The position numbers were made by a program, and so were the translations under genes. The notes under the pieces are model-generated. The model was not told the DNA's origin. It saw nothing but the letters and a program-made list of their open reading frames with translations, and made no database searches. Of a stretch of 64,000 bases of DNA, positions 23,001 through 35,095 are shown piece by piece. Source of the stretch: Branchiostoma floridae. Lineage: Eukaryota; Chordata; Leptocardii; Amphioxiformes; Branchiostomatidae. The stretch spans positions 12,587,996-12,651,995 of the forward strand of contig NC_049994.1 of the NCBI RefSeq assembly GCF_000003815.2, given 5' to 3'. Each line of letters opens with the position of its first letter. Positions within the stretch are counted from its first letter, which is position 1.

Positions 23001-26000
23001 CTGCCTCTTAGTCCAGAGGCAGGGTCGCTAGACACTAGACTATGCATGATACTAAGGAATAGTGCAAAATTATTTGTGGGGACGTAACCATGGTAGACGT
23101 TTATTTTTCATCATCAGTGTTTGTTTTAAGCTTGTGAAAGCAACTTTCTGTAACTCTAACGCAATGCAAGACAGCAGTGTGATGAGTTTGCGCCTTTGCG
23201 GTGAAAAAAAAAGTCCCAAACATGAACATGAAATCACCCTAAATATTTCACAATTTACAGTACTTGGCTCACGTAAGTCATCATCATGCCAACACCATGA
23301 CTATCATTTGTCTGACATCTTTAATTAATCTTTATTTAGCGTCCAAGTTCTTGTCAGCGCTGGCACAGGACGGTGTGGTGAACGAGGAGAACCTGTCGGT
23401 GGGAGAGCTGGACAGGATGTTTGGTCCCCTCCAAAAACAGGTCACAGAAAGTGTGTCCAGACAGGAGGGTCTCATGAACAAGATTCAGGTAGGTCAACGG
23501 TTAGAGTTTACCCTGCAAATGAGCTGGCATTGTGGTTAGAGATGCTAATCTAAAGGGATCCTGGTTTAAATTTCAGGGTTGTGCCCGTAGAATCCAAAGG
23601 TTATGGGTTTGAATCCCAATATTGTGACTTTGGGAAGGCACTTTACACCATTCCTCACTTGACCATGCCGTTGTTGCACTAGTTCTGTGAGTAACATTTG
23701 TATTGTAAGACTAGACTTTTGTGTAAAATGCCGTTGATACCAGTTTATTTCCCCCCATACAGACCGCCAACACAGAGTTCTGCCAGCAGAAACAGGCGAG
23801 TGGATCGGCCAATCAGAGGGAAGAGAAGCTGAAAGACCTGGCCGCCGCACATGACGCCTTCATGGAGCTGCTGGGTAATCTGGAAGAAGGGACCAAGGTA
23901 AGGTTGCATTGTGGGTAGTGAGATTCTGTGGGGACAAGGTGTGAGTGACCTTGAAGATGTCAAGCACAAGTTGGAAGCTCCATATTTAGAGTTACCTGAC
24001 TACATATTGGTTTGTTTTCAATTCAGTAAAAAGTTACCTTTGTGTTTCAGCAATAATGCTAGATTACTGTAATAACACTGTGTAATCAATTTGCTAACCA
24101 GTCTAGAAACAGAGTATTCAAAGTAAAATCTTAACAGCAGCTTCAAGATATTGAACTTCATGATTAGATTGTCTTTTCATCTATATTTCAGTTCTACAAT
24201 GAGCTTCTGCTGCTTTTAGTCAAGTTCCAGACAAAGTGTAACGACATTGTCTTTGCTCGAAAGACGGAGAAAGATGAGCACCTGAAGTAAGTATAATATC
24301 TGAATTCTTCATCTGTCTGTAATTATGGTATTTCACAGACTTAAAGCAGATTTTGAGCTGCTCTATTGTAATTTTCTGAACTTTCCTTCTATTGACATCC
24401 TGATGTATAATGACTTGAACTTTAAACAGGATGGAAGGCTTAGATTTTTTTCTGCCCCAGCAAATGTCCATCCTGGGATGAACAGACAGGTGCTGAAGAG
24501 AACCCTGGTTCCAGTTTGATAAAAAAAACTATGTTGTGTGTTAATGTATAAATGATTATACATCTATAAGACTAATATCTTGTGCTCCAATCACAGAGAG
24601 TTACAGGAGAACATTGCCAAGCAGGAAAAAGATTGAGCCAGAAGTTACAATGGAGGATGGTACCTACATTATAGGCTAGGAGAGATAGGTTTTGAAGAGA
24701 AAGAAACCATGTTGTGTGAATGTATAAAAAGATAGTATGACCAATGCCTTGTGCCCCACTCATAGAGACTTACAGGAGAACATTGCCAAGCAGGAAAAAG
24801 ATTGAGCCAGCAGTTACTATGGAGGATGGCACCTACATTATAGGCTAGGAGAGGTTCTGGAGAGAAAGAAACCATGTTGTGTGTCAATGTATAAAAGATT
24901 GTATGACCAACATCTTGTACTCTACTCACAGAGACCTACAGGAGAACATTGCCAAGCAGGAAAAAGATGTAGCCAGCAGTTACTATGGAGGATGGTACCT
25001 ACATTATAGGCTAGGAGAGGTTCTGGAGAGAAAGAAACCATGTTGTGTGTCAATGTATAAAAGATTGTATGACCAACATCTTGTACTCTACTCACAGAGA
25101 CCTACAGGAGAACATTGCCAAGCAGGAAAAAGATGTAGCCAGCAGTTACTATGGAGGATGGTACCTACATTATAGGCTAGGAGAGGTTCTGGAGAGAAAG
25201 AAACCATGTTGTGTGTCAATGTATAAAAGATTGTATGACCAACATCTTGTACTCTACTCACAGAGACCTACAGGAGAACATTGCCAAGCAGCCGTCCCAG
25301 TCTGCCCCCACCCCTCCAGCCTACCAGGCCTCGGGTTAGTCATGCTTCCTTACATGTAACATTTAACCCTTACCAGCCTGATGTGTTTTTGTTAACCCCC
25401 CAACAGGGATATACAGGACAGCATTCTTCAGCAGCCAACCTCCAGTATCCCTAATACACCGGAGTATCAAAAAACTGGTTTGTGATGAAATAAACTGGTG
25501 AATACTCTTTCGTTGGGTTAAAGAGCTTGAGTGGAACTGCTTACTTTGGTTTGTTCTAACCTCAACTGGTTGTTCTATAGCAGTTTCAATGGGAAGTTAG
25601 CTAAATGCACTGTAAGCTGTGTTTCCTTAAGCATTGTGCATGTTGCACAGGAACTAGCTTGTACACAGACTGCACTTGATTGGTGACAATGGTAGCTGCT
25701 TCTGCAGTAGAGTTAGAAGTGTTGTTTGGCCAGAATTAGCCTGGTATCCAACCGTATTATAGCTCCCAGGTCTCCTCTGTCCTCTCTGCATTCTCTTCTG
25801 TATAATACGGCTGGATACCAGGCTGGGCCAGAATAGCCTACAACTTAGCATGTACGTGGTGTAGCCTTTTTAACAGGCATGTGCTTTCTTGGGATTGCTA
25901 CAATGTATGTAGTTTTGCATAGCAGTTTTGCTAACTTAACTGAATGTGTGCACCTTTAATTACAGGACCTGGTGGAGCCAAGCCACCGCCACCTGCTCGC

Positions 26001-26390
26001 CCCCCTCCCCCTCAAGTGCAGCCACAACAACAACAACAACAACAGCAGCCACCTGCACAGCAAGCAGCTGCAGGCTCCCAGCCCCCACAGCTGAACATGC
26101 CCCAGGCAGGACAGCCCCAGTACGGCTACAACAACCCCCAGTACTACAGCCCTCCCCCCATGCCTACCAGCTACAACCCCTATGCAACCATGCAGTACCA
26201 GCCTCCTCCACAGCAGGGCGCTGCTGCACCGTATGGACAGCAGCCTGGAGCCCCACCGTATCCCCAGCAACAGCAGGCTGCCCCGCCCTACCCACAGCAA
26301 CAGTACGCCCCCCAGTACCCCCAACCTGCCTATAATCCATACGCACCCCCCTCCCAGTACAACCCATATCAACAACAGCAGCAACGTTGA
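14020..26390 (+). CDS. PDCD6IP: Programmed cell death 6-interacting protein (ALIX)
   Basis: ESCRT-associated cytosolic scaffold for multivesicular-body sorting, cytokinetic abscission and membrane repair. Coding exons: 14020-14231, 15027-15081, 16641-16710, 16943-17070, 17473-17626, 18603-18712, 19039-19155, 19602-19824, 20483-20606, 21254-21431, 21784-22005, 22375-22431, 22758-22857, 23340-23488, 23763-23897, 24192-24286, 25264-25334, 25966-26390; all junctions are GT-AG and in frame, giving 874 residues (human about 868). BRO1 domain spans about 1-355, with the CHMP4-binding MLAQAQE segment conserved. A coiled-coil V domain spans about 357-700. The Pro/Gln/Tyr-rich tail (about 710-874) keeps PPARPPPP and a PPYP...YP ALG-2-type motif. 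The human TSG101-binding PSAP is not intact (PSQSAP instead). The tail exon has a same-length alternative at 25407-25477. Minisatellites duplicate parts of the exons at 20483 and 25264. Confidence 0.95.
15584..15610 (+). CDS. PDCD6IP: Candidate 27-nt alternative microexon of ALIX
   Basis: Between coding exons 2 and 3, both joined in phase 0, a pyrimidine-rich acceptor (CTCCCTTCAG) and a strong donor (GTAAGG) bracket 27 bases encoding EDEPPTPYQ. Inclusion would add nine residues near residue 89 in the BRO1 domain without shifting the frame. Whether it is used is unknown. Confidence 0.4.
15638..15767. mobile_element. MITE with TTAATCTCCAAGCAGAT termini in an ALIX intron
   Basis: Starts TTAATCTCCAAGCAGATGG and ends with CATCTACTTGGAGATTA; inner AGGTTGTTAT / ATAACCTCC blocks also pair. 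It is about 130 bases, noncoding, and starts 28 bases after the candidate microexon. Confidence 0.6.
16355..16563. mobile_element. MITE with TACTGTAAA...TTTACAGTA termini
   Basis: Starts TACTGTAAAAGCATTTAAG and ends GCATTTACAGTA. The interior has repeated, mostly inverted GCGGTGG / CCACCGC blocks. A sister copy is at 58169-58320 and a distant relative at 41758-41968. A decayed remnant appears near 16850-16905. Confidence 0.7.
17785..18210 (+). repeat. tRNA-derived SINE, nearly full length
   Basis: The head has an A-box-like TAGCACAGTGGTAG and a perfect B box GGTTCGAATCC (about 17838-17848), followed by a body with CTTGGGAAAGGCACTTTACA and TTAAAGAACCCCCACA blocks and an AATA-repeat tail. It lies in an ALIX intron in the sense direction. 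Partial relatives sit at 23575-23655 and 42738-42985. Confidence 0.75.
20351..20800 (+). repeat. Partial duplications around ALIX coding exon 9
   Basis: The acceptor and first ~39 coding bases of exon 9 occur in a slightly diverged copy at about 20351-20398, upstream of the real exon (20483-20606). The end of the exon with its donor is repeated in decayed form at about 20648-20690 and 20748-20790, separated by TG-rich DNA. The extra copies do not continue in a useful frame. The real exon was chosen because it alone encodes the full conserved segment and joins in phase. Confidence 0.65.
23575..23655 (+). repeat. SINE fragment
   Basis: Shares a B-box-like GGGTTTGAATCCC and the TTTGGGAAGGCACTTTACA block with the SINE at 17785; head and tail are missing or decayed. 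Confidence 0.45.
24530..25294 (+). repeat. 166-bp minisatellite duplicating the ALIX exon 17 acceptor
   Basis: Five tandem units each contain a splice acceptor followed by the first coding bases of exon 17 (acceptor exits at 24597, 24766, 24932, 25098, 25264; spacing 169, 166, 166, 166). Units 1 and 2 run into a stop (KQEKD then TGA). Units 3 and 4 are nearly identical but also lack the rest of the exon. Only the fifth continues into PSQSAPTPPAYQ and a donor. Units 3-5 look recently homogenised. Confidence 0.88.
25407..25477 (+). CDS. PDCD6IP: Alternative ALIX exon 17b, probably mutually exclusive with exon 17
   Basis: An acceptor (CCCCCAACAG) and donor (GTTTGT) bracket 71 bases, exactly the length of exon 17 (25264-25334) and with the same entry and exit phases (2 in, 1 out). 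It encodes KDIQDSILQQPTSSIPNTPE, clearly paralogous to KDLQENIAKQPSQSAPTPPA from exon 17. Using both exons would shift the frame, using either keeps it, so mutually exclusive splicing is the natural reading. The segment lies at the V-domain/proline-rich-tail junction where human ALIX carries its TSG101-binding PSAP. The sequence and phase match are seen directly; the splicing behaviour is inference. Confidence 0.75.
25737..25824. mobile_element. Foldback element with TAGCCTGGTATCCA termini, copy 2
   Basis: Starts TAGCCTGGTATCCAACCG and ends CGGCTGGATACCAGGCT, with TATTATA / TATAATA also inverted inside and a C/T-rich centre as in copy 1 at 10252. It lies in the last ALIX intron. Confidence 0.65.
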
Positions 26391-28769
26391 ATGGGTACTA
26401 CAAATGTATATTTCTGAACACAGAAATTTCTTTCTGTCTATAATACATATATCCTATCCAAGCCTACTAAAACCCTGTTAGATATTTTATAACACAGTGA
26501 CAAAGGCAATGGTAAAACCAATAGTAAAAACACATGTACAATACATTTGTATTATCGACATCTCAAAAATGTATATCCTGCTTATGGTGTATGAATAGTG
26601 TCAGATACATGATGAAGAAAGCATTTTGTTTGAGATGATATTTTTCAGAAGATGAAATTTCCTTCTTTCAGTTTGATGTATAAATGAAAGTGCCTCAAAG
26701 GCTACTTCTTAAAACAGAGCACTTTTTTTTTTCTTAGAAGAAAATGTTTTGGTCTTTGCAATGTCAACTGCTGTTTTGCTTGGAAAATGGCTGGCTTTGT
26801 TGTTAAAAAGCAAACTGAGGACCTATTGCTGGGTATGGATTGACTTTCATAAAACAACAGTATTTTCACACACTTTAATGGTGTTATATATATATAATTA
26901 GTGTGTTATTGAGTCTGTATTTTTCCCACGCAAGCACATATCTGTCTATCTTAGCAAAAAAATGAAATGAAATTACTGTTGTGATTAGATAGACTGTTGA
27001 GCTTCATGCATTTTGTCAAAATATGTCAACAGAAATGATAAATGAATTGTGTGTGTTTCAGTTAGCATAAGCTTTTGTTCTTGTGTAGAACTGTGGAATA
27101 AGTCATTGAATTAGATTTTGTATATCTCCGGGGAACAGTTCAACAAGTAGGAGAAAAATAACAGAATGGATTATTACTAACCAAATTATTGATTATAGCT
27201 TGTGCCTTGTGGTATTTGGTTGAGACAGAAATCCCAAATTGTACTTTCTAAGAAGTCACTGGTTATGATAAAAGTTTGCCAGCTCTTGTTTGATATATTT
27301 AAGGTGGGAGGGTAGAAAGTCTTCAAATGGTAATTGTGCTAAGTTTGAGGATTACAATATGTTGAATGAACTTAGAGCATGGAGAGGGGGCTGTAGGTAA
27401 CTGCTCATGCCATTCCTTAAAGTCTCAATCACTTTGTTTTTGTGTGTTGGAAGGGGATTTAATATGCTGATGAATAAAGATAATATCATTGTGTTTTTTT
27501 TTTACTATAATAATGATAATGTTTCATTCAATGTCCTGTTATGTACAATTTTATGTTACAAAAACTGCAAGAAAAGTGCTGAAGTTCTTTGTATGCATGC
27601 TGTAGGCTGTTGATTAGCTCCCATGATTTTGTAGAGATGAAGAGTCTGAACATACTAGTAGCTGTATACCTTGAAGGGAAGGAGAAACTTGTACAAAAGA
27701 GGAGAATGGAGAAATGTAGATTTTGCATGTTTGCTATATTTTGATAATATTTTGACACCAATGATAAACTAGATGCAGATGTCCAACATCATTAAGGAAA
27801 GTGATATGTATACATTCTGGTATTACTATACAATTAGAACAGAAGTATTATGTACAAAGTTAGGAATGTTGTACTTTTTGTGATATTTTGTTCAATTTGA
27901 ACCCCTGTCAAAAAAAAAACTCTGAAACTTCCTTATGTTAGAACTTGATATACATGTACTGTGTAACAATATCTCTGTATCCATGAATTGTTCCTATACT
28001 TCTGATTGACCATCATTAAAAGCTTTCTGCTCAATAAATGTCTCTTGTGTAAGATTTAAGATGACAAAGACTTTATTTTCTTGGCTGCACTTTTTGTAGT
28101 AGAGATGTTTAACAGGAACATGGTTTATCTCAACAAGTCCCAAAACAAGTAGAAATGCATTCAAGCCACCTAGCACTGGAGAAAACAAGCCTGCAATAAG
28201 ATAATCAAAGAGACGTTATCTGCTATCTGCTGTATAAGTTTTTGAATGAGCTCTTTGTACAGTTTGAACTGCCCAAATAGCGTAGCATATGGCATGAAGA
28301 AGGTCTAGAAAAGAAACTGCATTGTTTAAAAGCTTTTTAGGAGGGAAAATGACAAATTGAAGAAAGTTTCCTTTCTGGAATACATTTGGGTGATGGTAGT
28401 CTCAACTACCCTCAAATAATCATCTGGTGTATCTTCCTGTTGAAACACATAACAATATACATGATGACGATAACGTAACATCTATTTGTCAGAATCTCAA
28501 GGTTTCAACCAACCAATGATATTGTGAAGACAAAGTTACTGAAGTTGGCTAGTACTTGGCCGTCAGTGAAAAACATTAGATGCTAGAAAGTCAAGGATAG
28601 GAGCAAAAAGTACACTACTTAAATGACTAGTACCGTACTAAATGCTGCGACAAAACGCGAAGTTTTAAGGGTCAGAACGTTACATCTGCTTGGAGATGAA
28701 AAATCACTTTCCACATCTCGCGTTTATTTCTTACCACGAGAAAACACGAGATTTAGTTTGACTTCCAAC
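26391..28769 (+). other. ALIX 3' UTR and spacer to HIBADH
   Basis: AT-rich and non-coding. The last good poly(A) signal AATAAA is at 28033-28038, giving a candidate 3' UTR of about 1.65 kb; an earlier AATAAA near 27473 could be an alternative site. 28060-28769 would contain the HIBADH promoter; a TCTCGCG motif near 28715 is the only candidate element seen. Confidence 0.5.
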
Positions 28770-31700
28770 ATGGCGGCCGCGTGGTTCAGATTTGCTCGTA
28801 GGAGCTCTCCTTTTTCTGTTGCTTTCAGAGCCTTTTCAGGTCAGTGTGCTCACGTTAATGTTGCCATGGTAACACGAAATCTTGAGGAATCTATAGCAAC
28901 TACTTGACATATTCACAGAGCCAGGGAACTTGTACAGTTGTTGAACAAAATCGCTGCATGTCGTCGTAAACTCTTCACCTCAGACATACCAAACGTAGCT
29001 CCAAAACGTGGACGTTTTTAACACAAAACTTTGGCGTAAGTCTGTTCTTTGAAGCTTCAAGACATGTTGTTTATTGCTTACCCTTACCCTTACGTATCCT
29101 AATTTATATGCTATGTAATTTTATAAAGAAGGGTAAACAACTTCACATATTTCAGCTGTTGTATGAGCTTGTCTGTGATTGGTCAGTTAGGAGGTGTGAC
29201 CAGGGAGGGGACGAACATGCAAATATAGTGCACCTGTCAGCTGAGCTAGAGTGGAAATTCATTGTGATTTTCATACTTCGTCATTTTCAGTGGTGAATTC
29301 CACGGCTTTGAAGGGAATTACAAGTTATTATCAAATTCCTTGGATGTGGGGTTCATACTTTAAGTAACAAATATGGCTTCTAAAAGTAAAAGTAAAAGTG
29401 ATGAAGTACTTCACAGCAGTGGAATTTGCATGTGACATATTGTTATAGCGTTATCATTATCTTAGCTCAGATTGAAAGATGTATTAATGAATAATTGTTT
29501 CTCTGTCGTTTTACAGTATCAGTATCTCACCAGGTATGTATATTTTGCCTTGATAGATATTTAGTTGAGTTGTCAATATCTTTTCACACATATAATGATT
29601 ATAATTTAGAAAATAGGGCTGTGGACTTAAATACACAATCAGTCACAGATACTAAGATAGTGGTTTTGATCCATTTATACCTAAACTAGCTTGGTCAATT
29701 AAGTATTTGTAAGTTAAACACATCTGCAATTGTCTTTTCTGTTGTGATCTTTGCAAAAGTAGTTACTTCTTTATAATCTCAAAGTAGGAGAGAAGTGTAT
29801 TTTATAGTTTTCAAATGCATGATTGTAAATTCTAGCCTATAAGAAAACATTGTCTCTTTCCTCGTCAGGCCTCGAGAACACCTGTGGGTTTCATTGGCCT
29901 GGGGAACATGGGAGGACCAATGGCAAAGCACCTCATTGATAACGGACACCCCGTCATTGTCCATGACGTGTATCCTGAAGCTATGACGTCATTAGAGGTG
30001 TGTATTCTAGTTTTGGTCCTTGGTGAGAAGGCTTCGTACTTATACTGGCATTAACAGCAAGTTAAAAGAATTTATTATTATTCTATCGGAAAAAGTAGGG
30101 AAAAAAGTATGTGAAAGATTGACGCTTTGATACAACATGGTTCCAGATTTCTTGTGCAGTTTACTATCATAATCGTAATACATGTGTAGATATTTTAGAA
30201 CTTCAAATGATATGATCCATATTTTTGTTTGACCCTTACCTCTTCCCTCCTGACCTCAATCATAAGCGGTTTGCAGGTCTTCTCTTGAATGACTAATGGT
30301 TCAAAGAAAGCAAATAAACAAACATGTAATCGTACATTGCACTACTTTGGTTGTATCAACACAAACTTACTGTAACTGCAAATACTTCCAAATAGTCCTA
30401 TATCCTTCTGCTGTAGAATGAAGTCTCTGCAAACTTGAATGAATTTGCAGTAACAGTTGTCTCATAACAATGTTAGGATGCAGGAGCGATCAAGGCCAGT
30501 TCCCCAGCAGAGGTGGCCAGTAAGGCTGACAGAATCATCACCATGCTGCCGTCCAGCCCTAATGTACAGGAGGTGTACTGTGGGGAGCAGGGTATCCTCA
30601 GGTTTGTATACTCAACATCATGCGTTTCAGTTACATTTCCAAGCTGATGCCTCACTGAGTAGTTATAAGGCTCTTTTTTCCACTTTTGGGTGGGGGCCTT
30701 GTGGAACTCCTTCAATTTGTATTCTGTATCTGTGTCGATATAGCCCTTTGGCATAACACACCAGCAGGTGGCATAGCAGCAGCTGGTTATATTATACTGA
30801 ACTTGAATTGTCATGCCAAACCTTAGCACACCTGACTGCAAATGTTGTTTATCTCATAGCCTGGGCAAAAATATGCTGGATTTGAATGGTAATTTAATTG
30901 TGAAAACATCCACATGTCCTGCTTACAAATTTAAGTGATAGAATATTGATATAAGTTTGTGTACATTTCTTACAGCAAGGTGAAAGCCGGCAGTCTTTTG
31001 ATTGACAGCAGCACGATCGACCCCGCTGTCTCCAAGGAGATGGCCGAGGTCGCTGCCAAGAAGGGCGGAGTCTACATGGACGCACCTGTGTCTGGGGGTA
31101 TGGTATTTATCATTTTTAAGCAGTGTGGGGCAGTTAAGGTTTCTCTCCACGTGGTTGTACCTAAACTATTTGGGCTACCCTAGTTATCTGAAACTTTTGA
31201 GTATGAAATTGATCTTACTTTGTGGTAGATTGTCAACTTGGTATAAAAATTTACATACACTTTACTTCAATCTCAAAACAAGAGTATTGATAAGTTTTCA
31301 TAATTTTCAGCCACTGTTACGTCAAATTTGTCACCTTTGTGATGGACTTTATTTAATTAAATCTAAACAATGGTATTCACAAGTCCGTAATGATGATGGT
31401 GTCTGATAGACATCGAAACATGGGAAGTAAGTACTCCCTGGTTGTGCCTAAAGAACCTTACTATATGGATATTCACAAGTGTATTGGTTTGTTCAGGTAC
31501 AAGTACACAAATGTTCAGGTCTTGAGCTGTACAGCTGTACCTAAACAATCTTACAGGTACAGGTACAGGTACACAGCCCTACACACAAATTATGTGGTTT
31601 AACCCCTCCCCCTCTACACATTACAGGTATTAAGGCAGCTGCTGCAGCCACACTAACCTTCATGGTGGGTGGTAAGCAGGAGGAGTTTGAGGCTGCTAAA

Positions 31701-33522
31701 GAACTCCTGCAGTTCATGGGGAAGAACGTGGTGTACTGCGGGGATGTTGGTTCAGGACAGGTAGACGTTTAGATTATAATCTTGGATTATATGATATTGA
31801 TTCATTGACAAGCTAGAATACTAGTATGCAGTACAGGTTAAAGTACTTCGCTTGTGCTATCGAAATTAGGGAAGGTTTATCAACGTCTTGGCATTTGCTA
31901 TACATATCACTGTAAATCTGAAAATCTTTGCATTAGTTTTATGTTTGCGATTTTGGAATTTGACGATGGAACTGAACACTGACACTGAACACTGACACTG
32001 AACATCTGCTCCATATATATATAAGGCCAAATAGATTTTAGAAAAACTACCGCATTATTTCAATTTAAAACCCTGAAAATGTCTCCTTTGCCTTCCTACT
32101 GTAAAATTATGTAGCCCCCAAACTCAAAATGATGTATAGTTTTTGTAATAAGCATCTAGCTTTGAAGATTTAAATATTGTATTTTTTTTTCCAGGCAGTG
32201 AAGATCTGTAACAACATGCTGCTAGCCATTGAGATGATCGGCACATCAGAAACCATGAACTTGGGCATGAGGTCAGCTATTGTAATGACAAAGACTTCTT
32301 ATCAGATTATTGAAATTGAACTGCTAAGAAGAAGAAAAAATAGAACTACTTGTACATGTATACTATTGTGTGTCGAAATTTGTCTGGACAAAATACCATT
32401 AGGTACTCTGCAATATTACTTGTTTTCTATGTAGATTTGTGTATTTTGAAACATGAAAAAAGGTTGCTATTTTATTTGGCCCTTTTTTTATTGTTCCCTT
32501 TTCTCTTTTTTTCTGTCTCCAGACTTGGTTTGGACCCAAAGTTGTTAGCCAGTGTGATCAACATGAGTACTGGTAGATGTTGGGCCAGTGACACCTACAA
32601 CCCTGTCCCAGGGGTCATGGAAGGTGTGCCCTCCTCCAACAACTACCAGGGAGGGTTCGGAACTGCTCTCATGACAAAGGTACGGCAATAAGCTTCGTCA
32701 AAGTTTCAGTGCCACCGGATTGTGGGTAAGGTCAGAGGTCCCTCAGAAGTAAACAATGAAAAAGTACAAAGCAGGGTTGTAGCCAACCAGAAGTCATTTT
32801 CCGTCCCCTCGATTTTGAATGGCTTTGGTGCAGCATTCCTAGGGGTTCCCAAGGAAAAGTTTGAAATGTAGACCCTCTGAAACGCTATTTTCCGCATTTT
32901 GAGGGTTAAATTTTGCTCCCAGAGGACAGAATGGGCAAAATTTTCTTCCGTCCCCAGCTGAAAAATTCTGTCAAAGGACGGAAGGACTAGTGCTGGCTAC
33001 AACCTGGTACAAAGTCTTTATTTCTTTCGTTCGATATATGAATAGTAGTCAGTTGATTTTTTTTCTCAGCATGTACCTTGCATATGTAGAGGTATAAGTT
33101 TCGCCAATTTATGGTTACAAGAAAGTTAAAGTTAACACAGCTGTAGACAAAACATTCAAAAATAATTTCATCAGGTTTGCAGAACATAGTATATTGGAGT
33201 TTTCTTTTACACAAAGCATTGTTTAGTCCACAATGTATTGCAACTGCATGTGTGTATTTACAACTGTAAAAGTAGCTATAGTAGGATTCTTTCAAGCTGT
33301 TGCAAACAGTAGACAACTGTGCAAATAAAGCTAACTTTTTTTCCTTTGATCACCCCATTCTAGGATCTTGGACTTGCCCAGAACGCTGCAACGGCCACGA
33401 AATCACCGACGCCCCTTGGCTCCCTCGCCCACCAGATCTACAGAATTCTTTGTAACAAGGGCTATCCACTTAAGGATTTCTCTTCTGTCTTTCACTATCT
33501 CAGTGAAGAAGAAAAGAAATAG
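28770..33522 (+). CDS. HIBADH: 3-hydroxyisobutyrate dehydrogenase, mitochondrial
   Basis: NAD-dependent enzyme of valine catabolism that oxidises 3-hydroxyisobutyrate to methylmalonate semialdehyde in the matrix. Coding exons: 28770-28839, 29517-29533, 29869-29997, 30477-30601, 30976-31097, 31627-31760, 32195-32271, 32523-32679, 33364-33522; total 329 residues (human about 336), all GT-AG and in phase. The ATG in a good context starts an Arg/Ser-rich, acid-free N-terminus fitting a mitochondrial presequence; an in-frame ATG at 28623 would mask it and was not chosen. Visible motifs are the Rossmann GLGNMG (39-44), the substrate-binding DAPVSGG (149-155), the catalytic lysine in VKICNN (K202), and NNYQGGFG. 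Exon 2 is only 17 nt. Confidence 0.95.
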
Positions 33523-35095
33523 GTAGCAAACTAGAAATTTAACTGTAACTGTAGGATACAAAGAAGTTTCTTGGTATGGGAGGGGGGTATTTTCCATCTA
33601 AGTGCTCAACCTGTCATAAAATGAAAAAAAGGCTTATTGCAGCAAACTTCTCTCTAATCATGTTTTCAAATTTCTTCCCAATAATTGAAATGTATGCAAC
33701 TGATATGAAAAACGTATTCACCTTTATCGGGACACTTGATGGGAAACTTATTTTGACTCAGAACTTTCATCACCTGCCAGAGGTTCTAGATGTTATTCAG
33801 CTGCCTTCATCATATCAGAACCAAAAATAAATTTTTGAATACAAACATCCACATGTTATTGTTGCGGATGTACAGTACCATGCTGATATGATAGGCTTAC
33901 TATAGATCCATACAAACATTTCACACCTAATATACATATAGAAGTGCTGAACAGAGAACAACCATACCTAACATGGATGTACATTTCTGTTCATACCTGA
34001 AATGGAAATGTTGAATGTCCACAGTACAAATCTTGTGCCTCACTGGCATTTATGTTGTAAAAGCTGGTGTTAATAAAAGATACAATGGTGAACTATTGTG
34101 TATAGATAAGCAAAAAAATATGTTTGAAGTAACCATTAGGAGAAGCTCAAATGAAAGATTAAAAAAATATCATACCATGTCATCTTGCTGTAGTGAAAGA
34201 TAGCTGAAGTGAGTTTAGAAGCTTTTTGAATAATCATGCTATCATGATGTGTTGTACAGTACTTAACAGGGAAAAAGTTGGTCTGGTTAAGGATTAGTTT
34301 TCCAAAGATACTAGATATGTTAGATTGGTGGATTGTTGTGTCAGCATTTTAAGCATTGTTATCTCCAGGATAATTTTTGATTGTACCTCACATTACATCC
34401 TACTTCATGAATACATTAAACTTAAAACTATATGGTTTTACAATAAAATGGTGAAAATTATTTGACTTCTGTAATTTGATTTTTATGTAGGAAAAAATAT
34501 TTTGTTTAGCAAACATACTTTAAAGTTCATCATTTCAATACTTTCCAACATGATTACTTTTTGAATGAATTTCACTGTAACCTTAATGACCTTAATTATA
34601 ATGTGGGGCTGGTGTACTTTAATCTGGCAGTGTACTTATAATTAAATTCGTCATACTTGCAGCAGCAAGACACAAAACAACATAAACTTGAAACAAAAAG
34701 ACCATTCCCTTTGCTGGTTCATTGCAATCATTCAGCAATGGTTTTGAAATACATTTTATAGCTGTGAGTCAAAGATCGGGTCATATAAAGTGCTTTGAAC
34801 TTGGCGGAGTTGAAAGGTATCAAGACAAGATGCTTTGCGATCCTAAGGGGAGTCTCTAATAGGGAGTTCGTGTATCCGGTGTAAATGCGCTTGGGGAAAT
34901 ATCTTTAAGAATGTCAATTCCTCCGATACATTTTCTAATTTTCAGATTACTGTACAGTACAAGAATATCACTAATTGTTTCCTTTTAGTATATTTCGCTT
35001 TAATTTAAATGCATGACACTGAAAACCCCCTTCCACGCCCCATACCGGAAGTGTTCGCACACATGGCACTGAGCTGCTGACTCACTTGCTACAAC
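33523..35095 (+). other. HIBADH 3' UTR and PSMD10 promoter region
   Basis: AT-rich, no gene. Poly(A) signals AATAAA lie near 33825 and 34442. The last ~100 bases before the PSMD10 ATG are GC-richer and free of a TATA box. No transposon recognised. Confidence 0.45.

Noticed and set aside
25045-25359. 104-codon open frame with an internal repeat
   Set aside because: It is produced by reading through the 166-bp minisatellite units in one frame; the unit length is not a multiple of three and the frame breaks in the true exon.
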